A DNA stretch of 64,000 nt from Litchfieldia alkalitelluris (GTDB taxonomy: Bacteria > Bacillota > Bacilli > Bacillales > Bacillaceae_L). Both the position numbers and the translations under genes were made by a program. This document shows, piece by piece, positions 56,359 through 64,000 of this stretch. Location: NCBI RefSeq assembly GCF_002019645.1, contig NZ_KV917374.1:1996696-2060695 (forward strand). Reading direction: 5' to 3'. How positions within the stretch are numbered: the first letter of the stretch is position 1; each line of letters opens with the position of its first letter. The notes below the pieces were generated by a model. The model was given only the letters and a program-made list of their open reading frames with translations, had not been told where the DNA came from and did not search any database.

Positions 56359-57333
56359 ATGAGTATGAAAAGTGAACCAGTATCCGTAGTTGTTCCATCT
56401 GGACCTAATAAACCAACTGGATTTAAGCTGTTTCTACAAAAATGCGGGCAGCAAAAGGCACTTTTAGCCATGAGTTTACCATTTGTTATTTGGTTATTTG
56501 TTTTTAAGTATGTTCCACTTTGGGGTTGGACGATGGCCTTTCAGGACTTCAAACCTGCAAAAAGCTTTAGTGAACAAGAATGGGTGGGCTTAGAGCATTT
56601 TACCTTTCTTTTCGGTGATGAAGCGTTCCTTCGTGTACTTCGAAATACACTCGCCATGAGTGCAATTAATCTAGTCCTCGGATTTGTAACTGCTATTTTC
56701 CTAGCATTACTCTTAAACGAATTAAGGCATTTAGCCTTTAAGAAGATTGTACAAACAATAAGCTACATGCCCCATTTCCTATCATGGGTAGTAGCAGCAA
56801 GTATTGTTTCTTATACACTATCTTTAGAAAATGGGATTGTAAACATTCTATTAATGAAATCGGGATTAATAGACGAACCAATTCTTTGGTTAGGGATTGG
56901 AGAATACTTCTGGGGAATCCTAGGTGCATCAGAAGTCTGGAAAAACCTAGGGTGGAATACAATTATCTATTTAGCGGCAATTACAATGATTGATCAAGAG
57001 CAGTATGAAGCTGCCGAAATTGATGGAGCTTCAAGACTTCAAAGAATGTTCTTAATCACATTACCTGCATTAAAGCCAACAATTGTTATTTTATTAATCA
57101 TGAACTTAGGTCACATTCTTGAAGCAGGATTTGAAGCTCAATACTTATTAGGAAACCCTATGAACCTTGAGTTTTCAGAGGTGCTAGAAATTTTCGTACT
57201 TAAATACGGGATTTCAATGGGTAACTTCTCACTAGCAACAGCTGCAGGGATCTTTAAGACGGTGGTAAGTTTTATCTTCTTATTCGCTGCTAACTCGATT
57301 GCCAAAAAACTCGGGCAAGCAAGATTATTTTAG
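56359..57333 (+). CDS. lplB: LplB-type ABC permease
   Basis: 324 residues, six predicted spans, first QQKALLAMSLPFVIWLFVFK. The coupling loop EAAEIDGASRLQRMFLITLP (about 216-235) contacts the ATPase. The N-terminal part VPLWGWTMAFQDFKPAKSF is typical of the Lpl/Ytc oligosaccharide group. AGGAGGGG precedes the ATG. Forms the channel with the next gene. No ATPase gene is present in this operon, as is usual for the group. Confidence 0.9.
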   Translation: MSMKSEPVSVVVPSGPNKPTGFKLFLQKCGQQKALLAMSLPFVIWLFVFKYVPLWGWTMAFQDFKPAKSFSEQEWVGLEHFTFLFGDEAFLRVLRNTLAMSAINLVLGFVTAIFLALLLNELRHLAFKKIVQTISYMPHFLSWVVAASIVSYTLSLENGIVNILLMKSGLIDEPILWLGIGEYFWGILGASEVWKNLGWNTIIYLAAITMIDQEQYEAAEIDGASRLQRMFLITLPALKPTIVILLIMNLGHILEAGFEAQYLLGNPMNLEFSEVLEIFVLKYGISMGNFSLATAAGIFKTVVSFIFLFAANSIAKKLGQARLF

Positions 57334-57344
57334 GAGGCGTTCCC

Positions 57345-58268
57345 ATGAAAAATCCATTCAAAGTCAGTGCGCGCCATTCCTCAATGGGAGACCGTATTTT
57401 CGACATTAGTAACTATACATTTATGATATTCTTATGTGCGATCATGCTTTATCCAATGCTAAACACATTGGCGATCTCACTAAATGATGCAACAGATTCT
57501 ATCAAAGGTGGCATTTACTTATGGCCACGTGAGTTCACTTTCTATAACTATGAGCATGTATTTGGTGAAGCATCTCTAGTAAACTCATTCTTTATGTCAG
57601 TATTAAGAACGGTATTAGGTACTGCGATTTCTGTATTCTGTACGGCAATGGTTGCATATACGATCAGTCGTCAAGAATTTGTATTAAGAAAGTTTGTAAC
57701 GATCGCGTTTATTTTAACGATGTATTTTAATGGTGGATTAATTCCAAACTTCCTATTAATGAGAGACTTAGATCTAATCGGAAGCTTCTGGGTTTATATC
57801 TTACCAGGTATTATCGGAGTATTTAACTTAATCGTTGTTCGTTCATTTATTGAAGGATTACCAGAGAGTTTAATGGAATCTGCAAAGATTGATGGTGCAG
57901 GTGACTTTACAACATTCTTTAAAATTGTTTTACCATTATCATTACCGGTATTAGCAACTGTTTCATTATTCGTTGCGGTTTTCCAATGGAATTCTTGGTT
58001 TGATGTATTTCTATTCAACTCATCAGTTCCAGAATTAAGTACATTGCAATATGAGCTAATGAAAATTCTACAAAACTCAAATGCTTCAATGTCTGGTAAA
58101 ACGGCTGCAGATGCATTTGCCAATGCTCAGGCTAGTGCGAATGTTGTAACTCCAACATCAATTCGTGCAACAATGACAATTATTGCGAGTGTACCTATTA
58201 TTCTAGTATATCCTTTCGTTCAAAAGTACTTTGTAAAAGGTTTAACGATTGGTGGAGTAAAGGGCTGA
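57345..58268 (+). CDS. ytcP: YtcP-type ABC permease
   Basis: 307 residues, six predicted spans. Starts with a short cytoplasmic arm, then ISNYTFMIFLCAIMLYPMLN, ISLNDATDSIKGGIYLWPRE and the coupling loop ESAKIDGAGDFTTFFKIVLP; ends YFVKGLTIGGVKG, the typical tail of the family. It lies 11 bases after lplB with AGGAGG before the ATG. Confidence 0.9.
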   Translation: MKNPFKVSARHSSMGDRIFDISNYTFMIFLCAIMLYPMLNTLAISLNDATDSIKGGIYLWPREFTFYNYEHVFGEASLVNSFFMSVLRTVLGTAISVFCTAMVAYTISRQEFVLRKFVTIAFILTMYFNGGLIPNFLLMRDLDLIGSFWVYILPGIIGVFNLIVVRSFIEGLPESLMESAKIDGAGDFTTFFKIVLPLSLPVLATVSLFVAVFQWNSWFDVFLFNSSVPELSTLQYELMKILQNSNASMSGKTAADAFANAQASANVVTPTSIRATMTIIASVPIILVYPFVQKYFVKGLTIGGVKG

Positions 58269-58384
58269 TCTTTAGTTTAACTCATTTTAAAATCTATTCA
58301 TCTACGAGCCCTTATCATATTAATGGCTCGTACTTGTTTAAATGAGACTTTTTCACAAAAAATATAATTATTTGGGGGAGAACA

Positions 58385-59398
58385 ATGAATCAAACGCAAC
58401 TTCAAAAAAAGGTTCCGTCATTATATGAAGCTTTTCAGAACAATTTCTCAATCGGGGCTGCTGTCAACCCAAAAACATTAGTGTCCGGAAGCGATTTACT
58501 AGTTAACCATTTTAATAGTTTAACATCAGAAAATCATATGAAATTTGAAAATTTACAGCCTCAGGAGGGCGTGTTCACCTTTGAAGAAGCAGATCAACTC
58601 TTTGCTTTTGCAGAAGCAAACGGAAAGATGGTTCGCGGACATACTCTTGTTTGGCATAATCAGACACCTGATTGGGTATTTCAAGATGGTGACAAACCTG
58701 CTACACGAGAACTTGCTCTTAAGCGCATGAAAGATCATATTACAGCTGTGATGGGACGTTATAAAGGTAAAATCTATGCTTGGGATGTTGTTAACGAAGC
58801 TGTTACAGATAGTGGTGAGGTATTACTAAGAGATTCAAAATGGTTACAAGCAGTTGGAGAAGATTATATTGCAAAAGCGTTCGAATTTGCACATGAAGTA
58901 GACCCAGATGCACTGCTTTTTTATAACGACTATAACGAATCAGACCCTGGGAAAAGCGAGAAAATTTATACCCTTGTGAAATCACTTTTAGATCAAGGTG
59001 TACCTATTCATGGTATTGGACTGCAAGCACATTGGAATATTCATGATCCTTCATTGGAGAATATCCGTGCTGCAATGGAACGATATGCGTCATTAGGATT
59101 ACAACTTCATATCACTGAGATGGATGTTTCAGTATTTAAATTTGATGATAAAAGAACAGACCTCCTAGAACCTACCGAAGAAATGGTTGAATTACAGGAA
59201 CAACGTTATCAACAGTTTTTCGATATTTTCAATGAATACAAAGAATCTATTAGTAATGTAACCTTCTGGGGAGTTGCGGATGATTATACATGGTTAGATT
59301 ATTTCCCAGTTGCTAGTAGAAAGAATTGGCCATTTTTATTTGATAAAAACCATCAACCAAAGTCATCATTTTGGAACATTATAAACGATCAAAAATAA
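58385..59398 (+). CDS. xynA2: Intracellular GH10 endo-beta-1,4-xylanase
   Basis: 337-residue single-domain GH10 barrel with no signal peptide, so it acts in the cytoplasm on imported oligosaccharides. Acid/base Glu138 in WDVVNEAVTD, nucleophile Glu245 in HITEMDVSV, plus ENHMKFENLQP, GHTLVWHNQTPDW and the late TFWGVADDYTWLDYF. GGGGGAG precedes the ATG. It differs from the exported enzyme at 46182 in lacking all accessory domains. In Paenibacillus the corresponding enzyme (XynA2) trims xylo-oligosaccharides released by the GH67 enzyme; the gene next door here is that enzyme. Confidence 0.93.
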   Translation: MNQTQLQKKVPSLYEAFQNNFSIGAAVNPKTLVSGSDLLVNHFNSLTSENHMKFENLQPQEGVFTFEEADQLFAFAEANGKMVRGHTLVWHNQTPDWVFQDGDKPATRELALKRMKDHITAVMGRYKGKIYAWDVVNEAVTDSGEVLLRDSKWLQAVGEDYIAKAFEFAHEVDPDALLFYNDYNESDPGKSEKIYTLVKSLLDQGVPIHGIGLQAHWNIHDPSLENIRAAMERYASLGLQLHITEMDVSVFKFDDKRTDLLEPTEEMVELQEQRYQQFFDIFNEYKESISNVTFWGVADDYTWLDYFPVASRKNWPFLFDKNHQPKSSFWNIINDQK

Positions 59399-59506
59399 TG
59401 ATTAGAAAAGGCTCTTTAGAAAAGAACATTGGTTAATGAAATTAATCGTACTTAAACTAGGGCTATCCAATAACATAATCTACGAATTAAATCATAGGAG
59501 GAATCC

Positions 59507-61609
59507 ATGAAAAATAATAGTACAGAAATTCAAGTGGAGCAACTCGGACTAAGTCAATATGACGATTATTCTTGTTGGTTACAATATACAAAAATTACAA
59601 ATCAAAAGTGGATTGAAAACAATCAATCTCTTTTATCACAAATAGAAGTTTTAACAAGCTCATTAGTTGTAGAATCTGCAATGCAGGAGATTCTAACAGC
59701 AATCAATGGAATGGTTGAGATCACTCCTAGTGTTTCAACTGAACCTAAAAATCAATCTGCAATCGTGTTAACAACTGCTGCTGATCCTTTGGTTAGTGAT
59801 TATGTCGACCTACAAGTGTTTGAGTCAATAAATAATGAGGGCTATATAATCACTTCAGTTGCTGTCGAAGGTTACCGTAAGCTGTTGTTAGTTGGGAAAA
59901 CAGATAAAGGTATATTATATGCAGCATTTCATTTGCTTCGTTTAATAAAAATGGAAGAGGATATCAAGCAACTCCATATTGTTGAAAGTCCTACAAACCA
60001 ATTAAGAATGCTTAATGAGTGGGATAATATGGACGGCTCCATTGAACGTGGTTATGCCGGAAATTCTCTTTACTTCGAAGACAATCGTTTCACTGAAAAC
60101 TTTGAACGAATTAAGGATTACGCGCGACTTTTATCATCGATTGGTATTAATGGGATATCAATCAATAATGTCAATGTGCATGAAGTAGAAACAGACTTAA
60201 TTACTGAGAAGTTTCTACCAGATGTGGCTAGAGTCGCTGATATTTTTAGAGCATATGGAATTAAAACGTTCTTAAGTGCGAATTATGCAAGCTCGATTCA
60301 GCTTGGTGGACTTGATACAGCAGATCCACTTGATGAAGGTGTACAGCAATTCTGGATTAAAAAAGTAAAAGAGGTATATAGTTATATTCCTGATTTCGGT
60401 GGATTTGTTATTAAAGCGGATTCAGAACATCGACCAGGTCCGTTTACCTACAACCGTAATCATGCAGATGGAGCAAACATGCTTGCAAGAGCGCTTGAGC
60501 CATTCGGAGGTATCGTTTTCTGGAGATGCTTCGTTTATAACTGCTTACAGGATTGGCGTGATCGTAGTACGGATCGTGCAAGAGCTGCGTATGATCATTT
60601 TAAACCACTTGATGGCCAGTTTATGGATAATGTTGTTTTACAGATTAAAAACGGACCAATGGACTTCCAAGTCAGAGAGCCGGTTTCACCATTATTTGGG
60701 GCAATGCCAAATACGAATCAGGTCCTTGAATTCCAAGTGGCTCAAGAATATACAGGACAACAGAGACATCTATGCTACCTTATTCCGCAATGGAAGGAAG
60801 TACTAGATTTTGATACGTATGCTAAAGGAGAAGGCTCAACCGTAAAACGAATTGTCAATGGTGAGCTTTATAGCAATAAGCTTAGTGGAATTACAGCCGT
60901 AACAAATACAGGGAATGACCGAAACTGGACGGGGCATACACTTGCACAGGCAAACTTCTACGGTTATGGCCGTTTGATATGGAACCCAGACTTAACGGCG
61001 GAAGAAATCACTGAAGAGTGGATTAAAATCACTTTTGGTAATGATCCAGAGGTGTTTGAGACCGTTTCTTCGATGTTATTAAATTCATGGGAAATCTATG
61101 AAAATTATACAGCTCCACTTGGTGTAGGTTGGATGGTCAATATTCATCACCATTACGGACCAAGTGTTGATGGGTATGAATATTCTGTATGGGGAACGTA
61201 TCATTTCGCAGATTGGAAAGGGATTGGAGTAAACCGTACTGTTAAAGACGGAACTGGATATACAGGGCAGTATTTTAAAGAAGTAAGTGACATGTACGAA
61301 TCACTTGACACTTGTCCAGATGAACTGGTTTTATTTTTCCACCACGTCCCATATACACACAAGCTGAAATCTGGAGTTTCGGTGATACAGCATATTTACA
61401 ACACACACTTTGAAGGTGTGGAGCAAGCAGATCAGCTTGTGGAGAACTGGAAGCAGCTTGAAGGGAAAATTGATTCTGCTAGATTTGAAGGTGTTTTAAG
61501 CAGACTACAAGAACAAGCAGACCATTCTCGTGAATGGCGTGACCAGATTAATACGTACTTTTATCGAAAATCAGGCATTGCTGATGAACTAGGTCGCGAG
61601 ATTTACTAA
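59507..61609 (+). CDS. aguA: Alpha-glucuronidase, GH67
   Basis: Removes 4-O-methylglucuronic acid from the non-reducing end of aldouronates. 700 residues, normal for cytoplasmic GH67. Seen are [19 protein letters not shown] (about 167-185), the central [20 protein letters not shown] with a probable catalytic Glu307, QVEFQ-like [20 protein letters not shown], and [19 protein letters not shown]. No signal peptide. AGGAGG precedes the ATG. Positioned between the intracellular xylanase and glucuronate isomerase, a coherent degradative order. Confidence 0.95.
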   Translation: MKNNSTEIQVEQLGLSQYDDYSCWLQYTKITNQKWIENNQSLLSQIEVLTSSLVVESAMQEILTAINGMVEITPSVSTEPKNQSAIVLTTAADPLVSDYVDLQVFESINNEGYIITSVAVEGYRKLLLVGKTDKGILYAAFHLLRLIKMEEDIKQLHIVESPTNQLRMLNEWDNMDGSIERGYAGNSLYFEDNRFTENFERIKDYARLLSSIGINGISINNVNVHEVETDLITEKFLPDVARVADIFRAYGIKTFLSANYASSIQLGGLDTADPLDEGVQQFWIKKVKEVYSYIPDFGGFVIKADSEHRPGPFTYNRNHADGANMLARALEPFGGIVFWRCFVYNCLQDWRDRSTDRARAAYDHFKPLDGQFMDNVVLQIKNGPMDFQVREPVSPLFGAMPNTNQVLEFQVAQEYTGQQRHLCYLIPQWKEVLDFDTYAKGEGSTVKRIVNGELYSNKLSGITAVTNTGNDRNWTGHTLAQANFYGYGRLIWNPDLTAEEITEEWIKITFGNDPEVFETVSSMLLNSWEIYENYTAPLGVGWMVNIHHHYGPSVDGYEYSVWGTYHFADWKGIGVNRTVKDGTGYTGQYFKEVSDMYESLDTCPDELVLFFHHVPYTHKLKSGVSVIQHIYNTHFEGVEQADQLVENWKQLEGKIDSARFEGVLSRLQEQADHSREWRDQINTYFYRKSGIADELGREIY

Positions 61610-61654
61610 GGGTGAGTTGATAAAGATCGAAAAAGGTCTTAATAAACATTTTAA

Positions 61655-61693
61655 AAAGGTGCAAGTAACCATGATATGGTCTCTCGCACCTTT
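61655..61693 (+). other. Intercistronic hairpin before uxaC
   Basis: AAAGGTGC/GCACCTTT encloses an inner ACCATGATATGGT palindrome. There is no T-run, so mRNA stabilisation or processing is likelier than termination. Confidence 0.55.
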
Positions 61694-61717
61694 CCCTATA
61701 GTAGGAGGTGTTTCACT

Positions 61718-63124
61718 ATGAAATCATTCATCCATGATGATTTTATCCTGAATAATGAGGCTGGAAGGCTTCTTTATCATCAATTTGCCAAGGATCTACC
61801 CATTATTGATTATCATTGCCATTTAAACCCCGAAGAAATTGCTGAAGATAAACAGTTCAAAAACATTACTCAAGTTTGGCTAGAGGGAGATCATTATAAA
61901 TGGCGGGCTATGAGAAATATCGGGATCGCTGAGAAGTATATTACTGGTGATGCAGATGATTATGAAAAGTTTAAAGCATGGGCTAAAACGGTCCCTTATT
62001 GCCTAGGAAATCCTTTATATCATTGGACACATCTTGAATTAAAGCGTGTTTTTGATGTGGATTTACTATTAAATGAGGAGACCTGCCAAGAGATATGGGA
62101 GATTTGTAATACCAAATTGCAAAGTCCTGACTTTAGCGCTCAGAAACTCATTGAAAAGTTTAAAGTGAAGATGATTGGTACTACCGATGACCCAGTTGAT
62201 GATTTACTTTTTCATAAAGAATTGAAGGAGAAGTTACCGAATACAAAAGTTCTAGCATCGTTTCGTCCAGATTTATTTTTGAAAATATCAGCACCTACAT
62301 TTACCCAGGTGGTTGAGAACTTAAGTAAGAAAGTCGACCGAGAGATTACTAGCTTCGAAGAATTTCTAGCGGGTTTAAAACAGAGAGTCAGCTATTTTCA
62401 TGAGTTAGGTTGTCGGATTTCAGATCATGGATTTGAATATTTACCATATGAAGATTGTACAAAAGAAGAAGCTGAAGACATTTTTTCATTTCGTTATAGT
62501 GGGAAGATGATCACAGCTCATGAAGAGAACAAATTCATGACTTATATGATGCTTTTTCTAGGGAAACTATATCACTCACATGATTGGGTCATGCAGTTAC
62601 ATATTGGAGCAGTCAGAGACAATAATTTAAGAATGCTGGAGCGGATTGGACCTAATACTGGTTATGATTCAATCAATGATTTTGAATTAGCAAAGCCACT
62701 GAATTCTTTGTTAGGTAAATTAGATCAACATAATCAATTACCAAAAACGATTCTTTATAGCTTAAATCCTGCCCATAACGAAGTCATCGCTACAGCAGCA
62801 GGGAATTTCCAAGGAGAGGGAATTAAGGGGAAAATTCAGTTTGGTTCTGGCTGGTGGTTTAATGATCAAAAAGACGGGATGATCAGACAATTAAAAGATC
62901 TCGCAAATTTTGGTATTTTGGGTACATTTGTTGGGATGCTGACTGATTCTAGAAGCTTCTTATCCTACACAAGGCATGAGTATTTTCGGAGAATTCTATG
63001 TGATTTAATCGGAAGTTGGGCTGAAAAGGGTGAGGTGCCCTATGATTTAAATCTTTTAGGAAAGTTAGTTGAAGACATATGTTACTACAATGCAAGAGAT
63101 TATTTTAAACTTCATGAGAAATAG
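61718..63124 (+). CDS. uxaC: Glucuronate isomerase
   Basis: Converts D-glucuronate to D-fructuronate (also galacturonate to tagaturonate). 468 residues, normal length. The N-terminal PIIDYHCHLNPEEIAEDKQF has the metal-binding HCH; WVMQLHIGAVRDNN and GSGWWFNDQKDGM are typical. The ATG at 61718 follows GGAGG by 9 bases; the frame is open to 61676 but with atypical residues. It handles the uronic acid released by the GH67 enzyme; the methyl group must be removed separately. The later genes (uxuA, uxuB, kdg) are not in the window. Confidence 0.93.
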   Translation: MKSFIHDDFILNNEAGRLLYHQFAKDLPIIDYHCHLNPEEIAEDKQFKNITQVWLEGDHYKWRAMRNIGIAEKYITGDADDYEKFKAWAKTVPYCLGNPLYHWTHLELKRVFDVDLLLNEETCQEIWEICNTKLQSPDFSAQKLIEKFKVKMIGTTDDPVDDLLFHKELKEKLPNTKVLASFRPDLFLKISAPTFTQVVENLSKKVDREITSFEEFLAGLKQRVSYFHELGCRISDHGFEYLPYEDCTKEEAEDIFSFRYSGKMITAHEENKFMTYMMLFLGKLYHSHDWVMQLHIGAVRDNNLRMLERIGPNTGYDSINDFELAKPLNSLLGKLDQHNQLPKTILYSLNPAHNEVIATAAGNFQGEGIKGKIQFGSGWWFNDQKDGMIRQLKDLANFGILGTFVGMLTDSRSFLSYTRHEYFRRILCDLIGSWAEKGEVPYDLNLLGKLVEDICYYNARDYFKLHEK

Positions 63125-63136
63125 AGGAGTGAAATC

Positions 63137-64000
63137 ATGGAAACCATCCAAGTTCAATTAAACCAGGTTAGTTCGTTTAATAAGAATTGGCAATATTGCG
63201 TAGGAACAGGCAGATTAGGGTTAGCGCTTCAAAAGGAATACTTGGAACACCTTAAGTTAGCGAAAGAAAAGATCGGGTTTAAGTATATCAGAGGTCATGG
63301 TCTACTATCAGATGATGTTGGAATCTATCGAGAAATAAAGGTTGGGGATGAGGTTCGCCCTTTTTACAACTTTACTTACATTGACCGTATTTTTGATTCT
63401 TTTTTAGAATTAGATATTCGTCCTTTTATTGAGTTTGGTTTTATGCCGAAAAAATTAGCCTCTGGTGATCAAACGATCTTTTATTGGGAAGGAAATGTTA
63501 CCCCACCAAATGATTATCAAAAGTGGCATGATTTAATTGTTGCAGTGGTGTCGCATTTTATTGACCGATACGGCATAGAAGAAGTACTTCAATGGCCGTT
63601 TGAGGTGTGGAATGAACCGAACCTTGTTAACTTCTGGAAGGATGCGGATAAGGAGGAGTACTTTAAATTATATAAAGTTACCGCACTTGCCGTGAAATCT
63701 GTTCATCCTGATCTACAGGTTGGTGGTCCAGCTATTTGTGGTGGTGCTGATCATTGGATTACTGATTTTCTAGCATTTTGTGAACGTGAAGAAGTGCCGG
63801 TTGATTTTGTTTCAAGGCATGGTTATACCTCTGAAGCACCAAAGAAGGTTACTCCAGATTATTATTACCAAGATTTATATGAACCAACAGATTTACTTGA
63901 TCAATTTAAAATTGCAAAAGAGTTGATAGAGGAATCGTCATTCCCAAATCTACCTTTTCATATTACCGAATATAACACGTCTTATAGCCCGATCAACCCT
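63137..64000 (+). CDS. GH39 beta-xylosidase, cut by the window end
   Basis: First 288 codons of an enzyme that releases xylose from xylo-oligosaccharides. It starts [20 protein letters not shown] and continues [48 protein letters not shown] and the acid/base motif [15 protein letters not shown]. The nucleophile side, THITEYN-like [12 protein letters not shown], is just inside the window. No signal peptide. GAGGAG is 7 bases before the ATG, 12 bases after the uxaC stop. The normal length is about 500 residues, so roughly 200 are missing. Confidence 0.9.
   Translation, partial: METIQVQLNQVSSFNKNWQYCVGTGRLGLALQKEYLEHLKLAKEKIGFKYIRGHGLLSDDVGIYREIKVGDEVRPFYNFTYIDRIFDSFLELDIRPFIEFGFMPKKLASGDQTIFYWEGNVTPPNDYQKWHDLIVAVVSHFIDRYGIEEVLQWPFEVWNEPNLVNFWKDADKEEYFKLYKVTALAVKSVHPDLQVGGPAICGGADHWITDFLAFCEREEVPVDFVSRHGYTSEAPKKVTPDYYYQDLYEPTDLLDQFKIAKELIEESSFPNLPFHITEYNTSYSPINP

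Overview
The window looks like chromosomal DNA of a low-GC, endospore-forming member of the Bacillaceae. The signs are AT-rich composition, AGGAGG-type ribosome sites with frequent TTG and GTG starts, a Spo0E-like phosphatase, a guanine riboswitch ahead of xpt, Bacillus-type gene pairs (yurR-yurQ, xpt-permease), a sortase (LPNTA) wall anchor, and long intergenic repeats of the kind common in Bacillus genomes. I saw no rRNA, tRNA, transposase or CRISPR array.

Layout. 1-10 kb is housekeeping plus debris: HtrA protease, ribokinase and sirtuin, malate:quinone oxidoreductase, a frameshifted secreted-protein pseudogene, a D-lyxose isomerase-like protein, a WHH-type nuclease with no visible immunity gene, a probable GH43 remnant and a Spo0E-like protein. 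10.3-19.2 kb is one long operon: ROK repressor, amidohydrolase, argininosuccinate-lyase-like enzyme, sugar ABC importer, NagB-like deaminase and MsmX-type ATPase. Its substrate is unknown to me, and it is the best candidate for an undescribed catabolic pathway. 19.4-33.6 kb holds a TetR/DHA2 efflux pair, an orphan BtuF-like protein, a FabK/nitronate-monooxygenase homologue behind a FapR-like box, an MFS transporter, a SET-domain protein, a diguanylate cyclase, an antibiotic-kinase homologue, a VLRF1/baeRF protein and yurR-yurQ. 33.6-34.7 kb is a striking array of 21 exact-length 52-bp hairpin units. 35-46 kb carries a MATE pump, frameshifted paiB, small regulators and acetyltransferases, the riboswitch-controlled xpt operon, and a minus-strand operon of exporter, aminotransferase and D-2-hydroxyacid dehydrogenase.

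46-64 kb is a complete-looking glucuronoxylan utilisation locus. A 1368-residue wall-anchored enzyme (CE4, CBM-like repeats, GH10, CBM9, sortase anchor) would cut xylan outside the cell. A YesN/YesM-type two-component system would sense the products. LplA/LplB/YtcP-type proteins would import aldouronates and xylo-oligosaccharides. A cytoplasmic GH10 xylanase, GH67 alpha-glucuronidase, glucuronate isomerase and GH39 beta-xylosidase (cut by the window edge) would finish the degradation. This importer has no ATPase of its own; the MsmX-type ATPase at 18 kb could serve it. The divergent xylanase gene and the lplA gene share a promoter element that overlaps a cre-like sequence, and a full cre match lies before yesN, so carbon catabolite control is likely.

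Intergenic space is rich in repeats: three unrelated families spaced close to 52 bp, a 21-bp repeat, and the long Bacillus repeats at 29.6, 34.7 and 54.1 kb.
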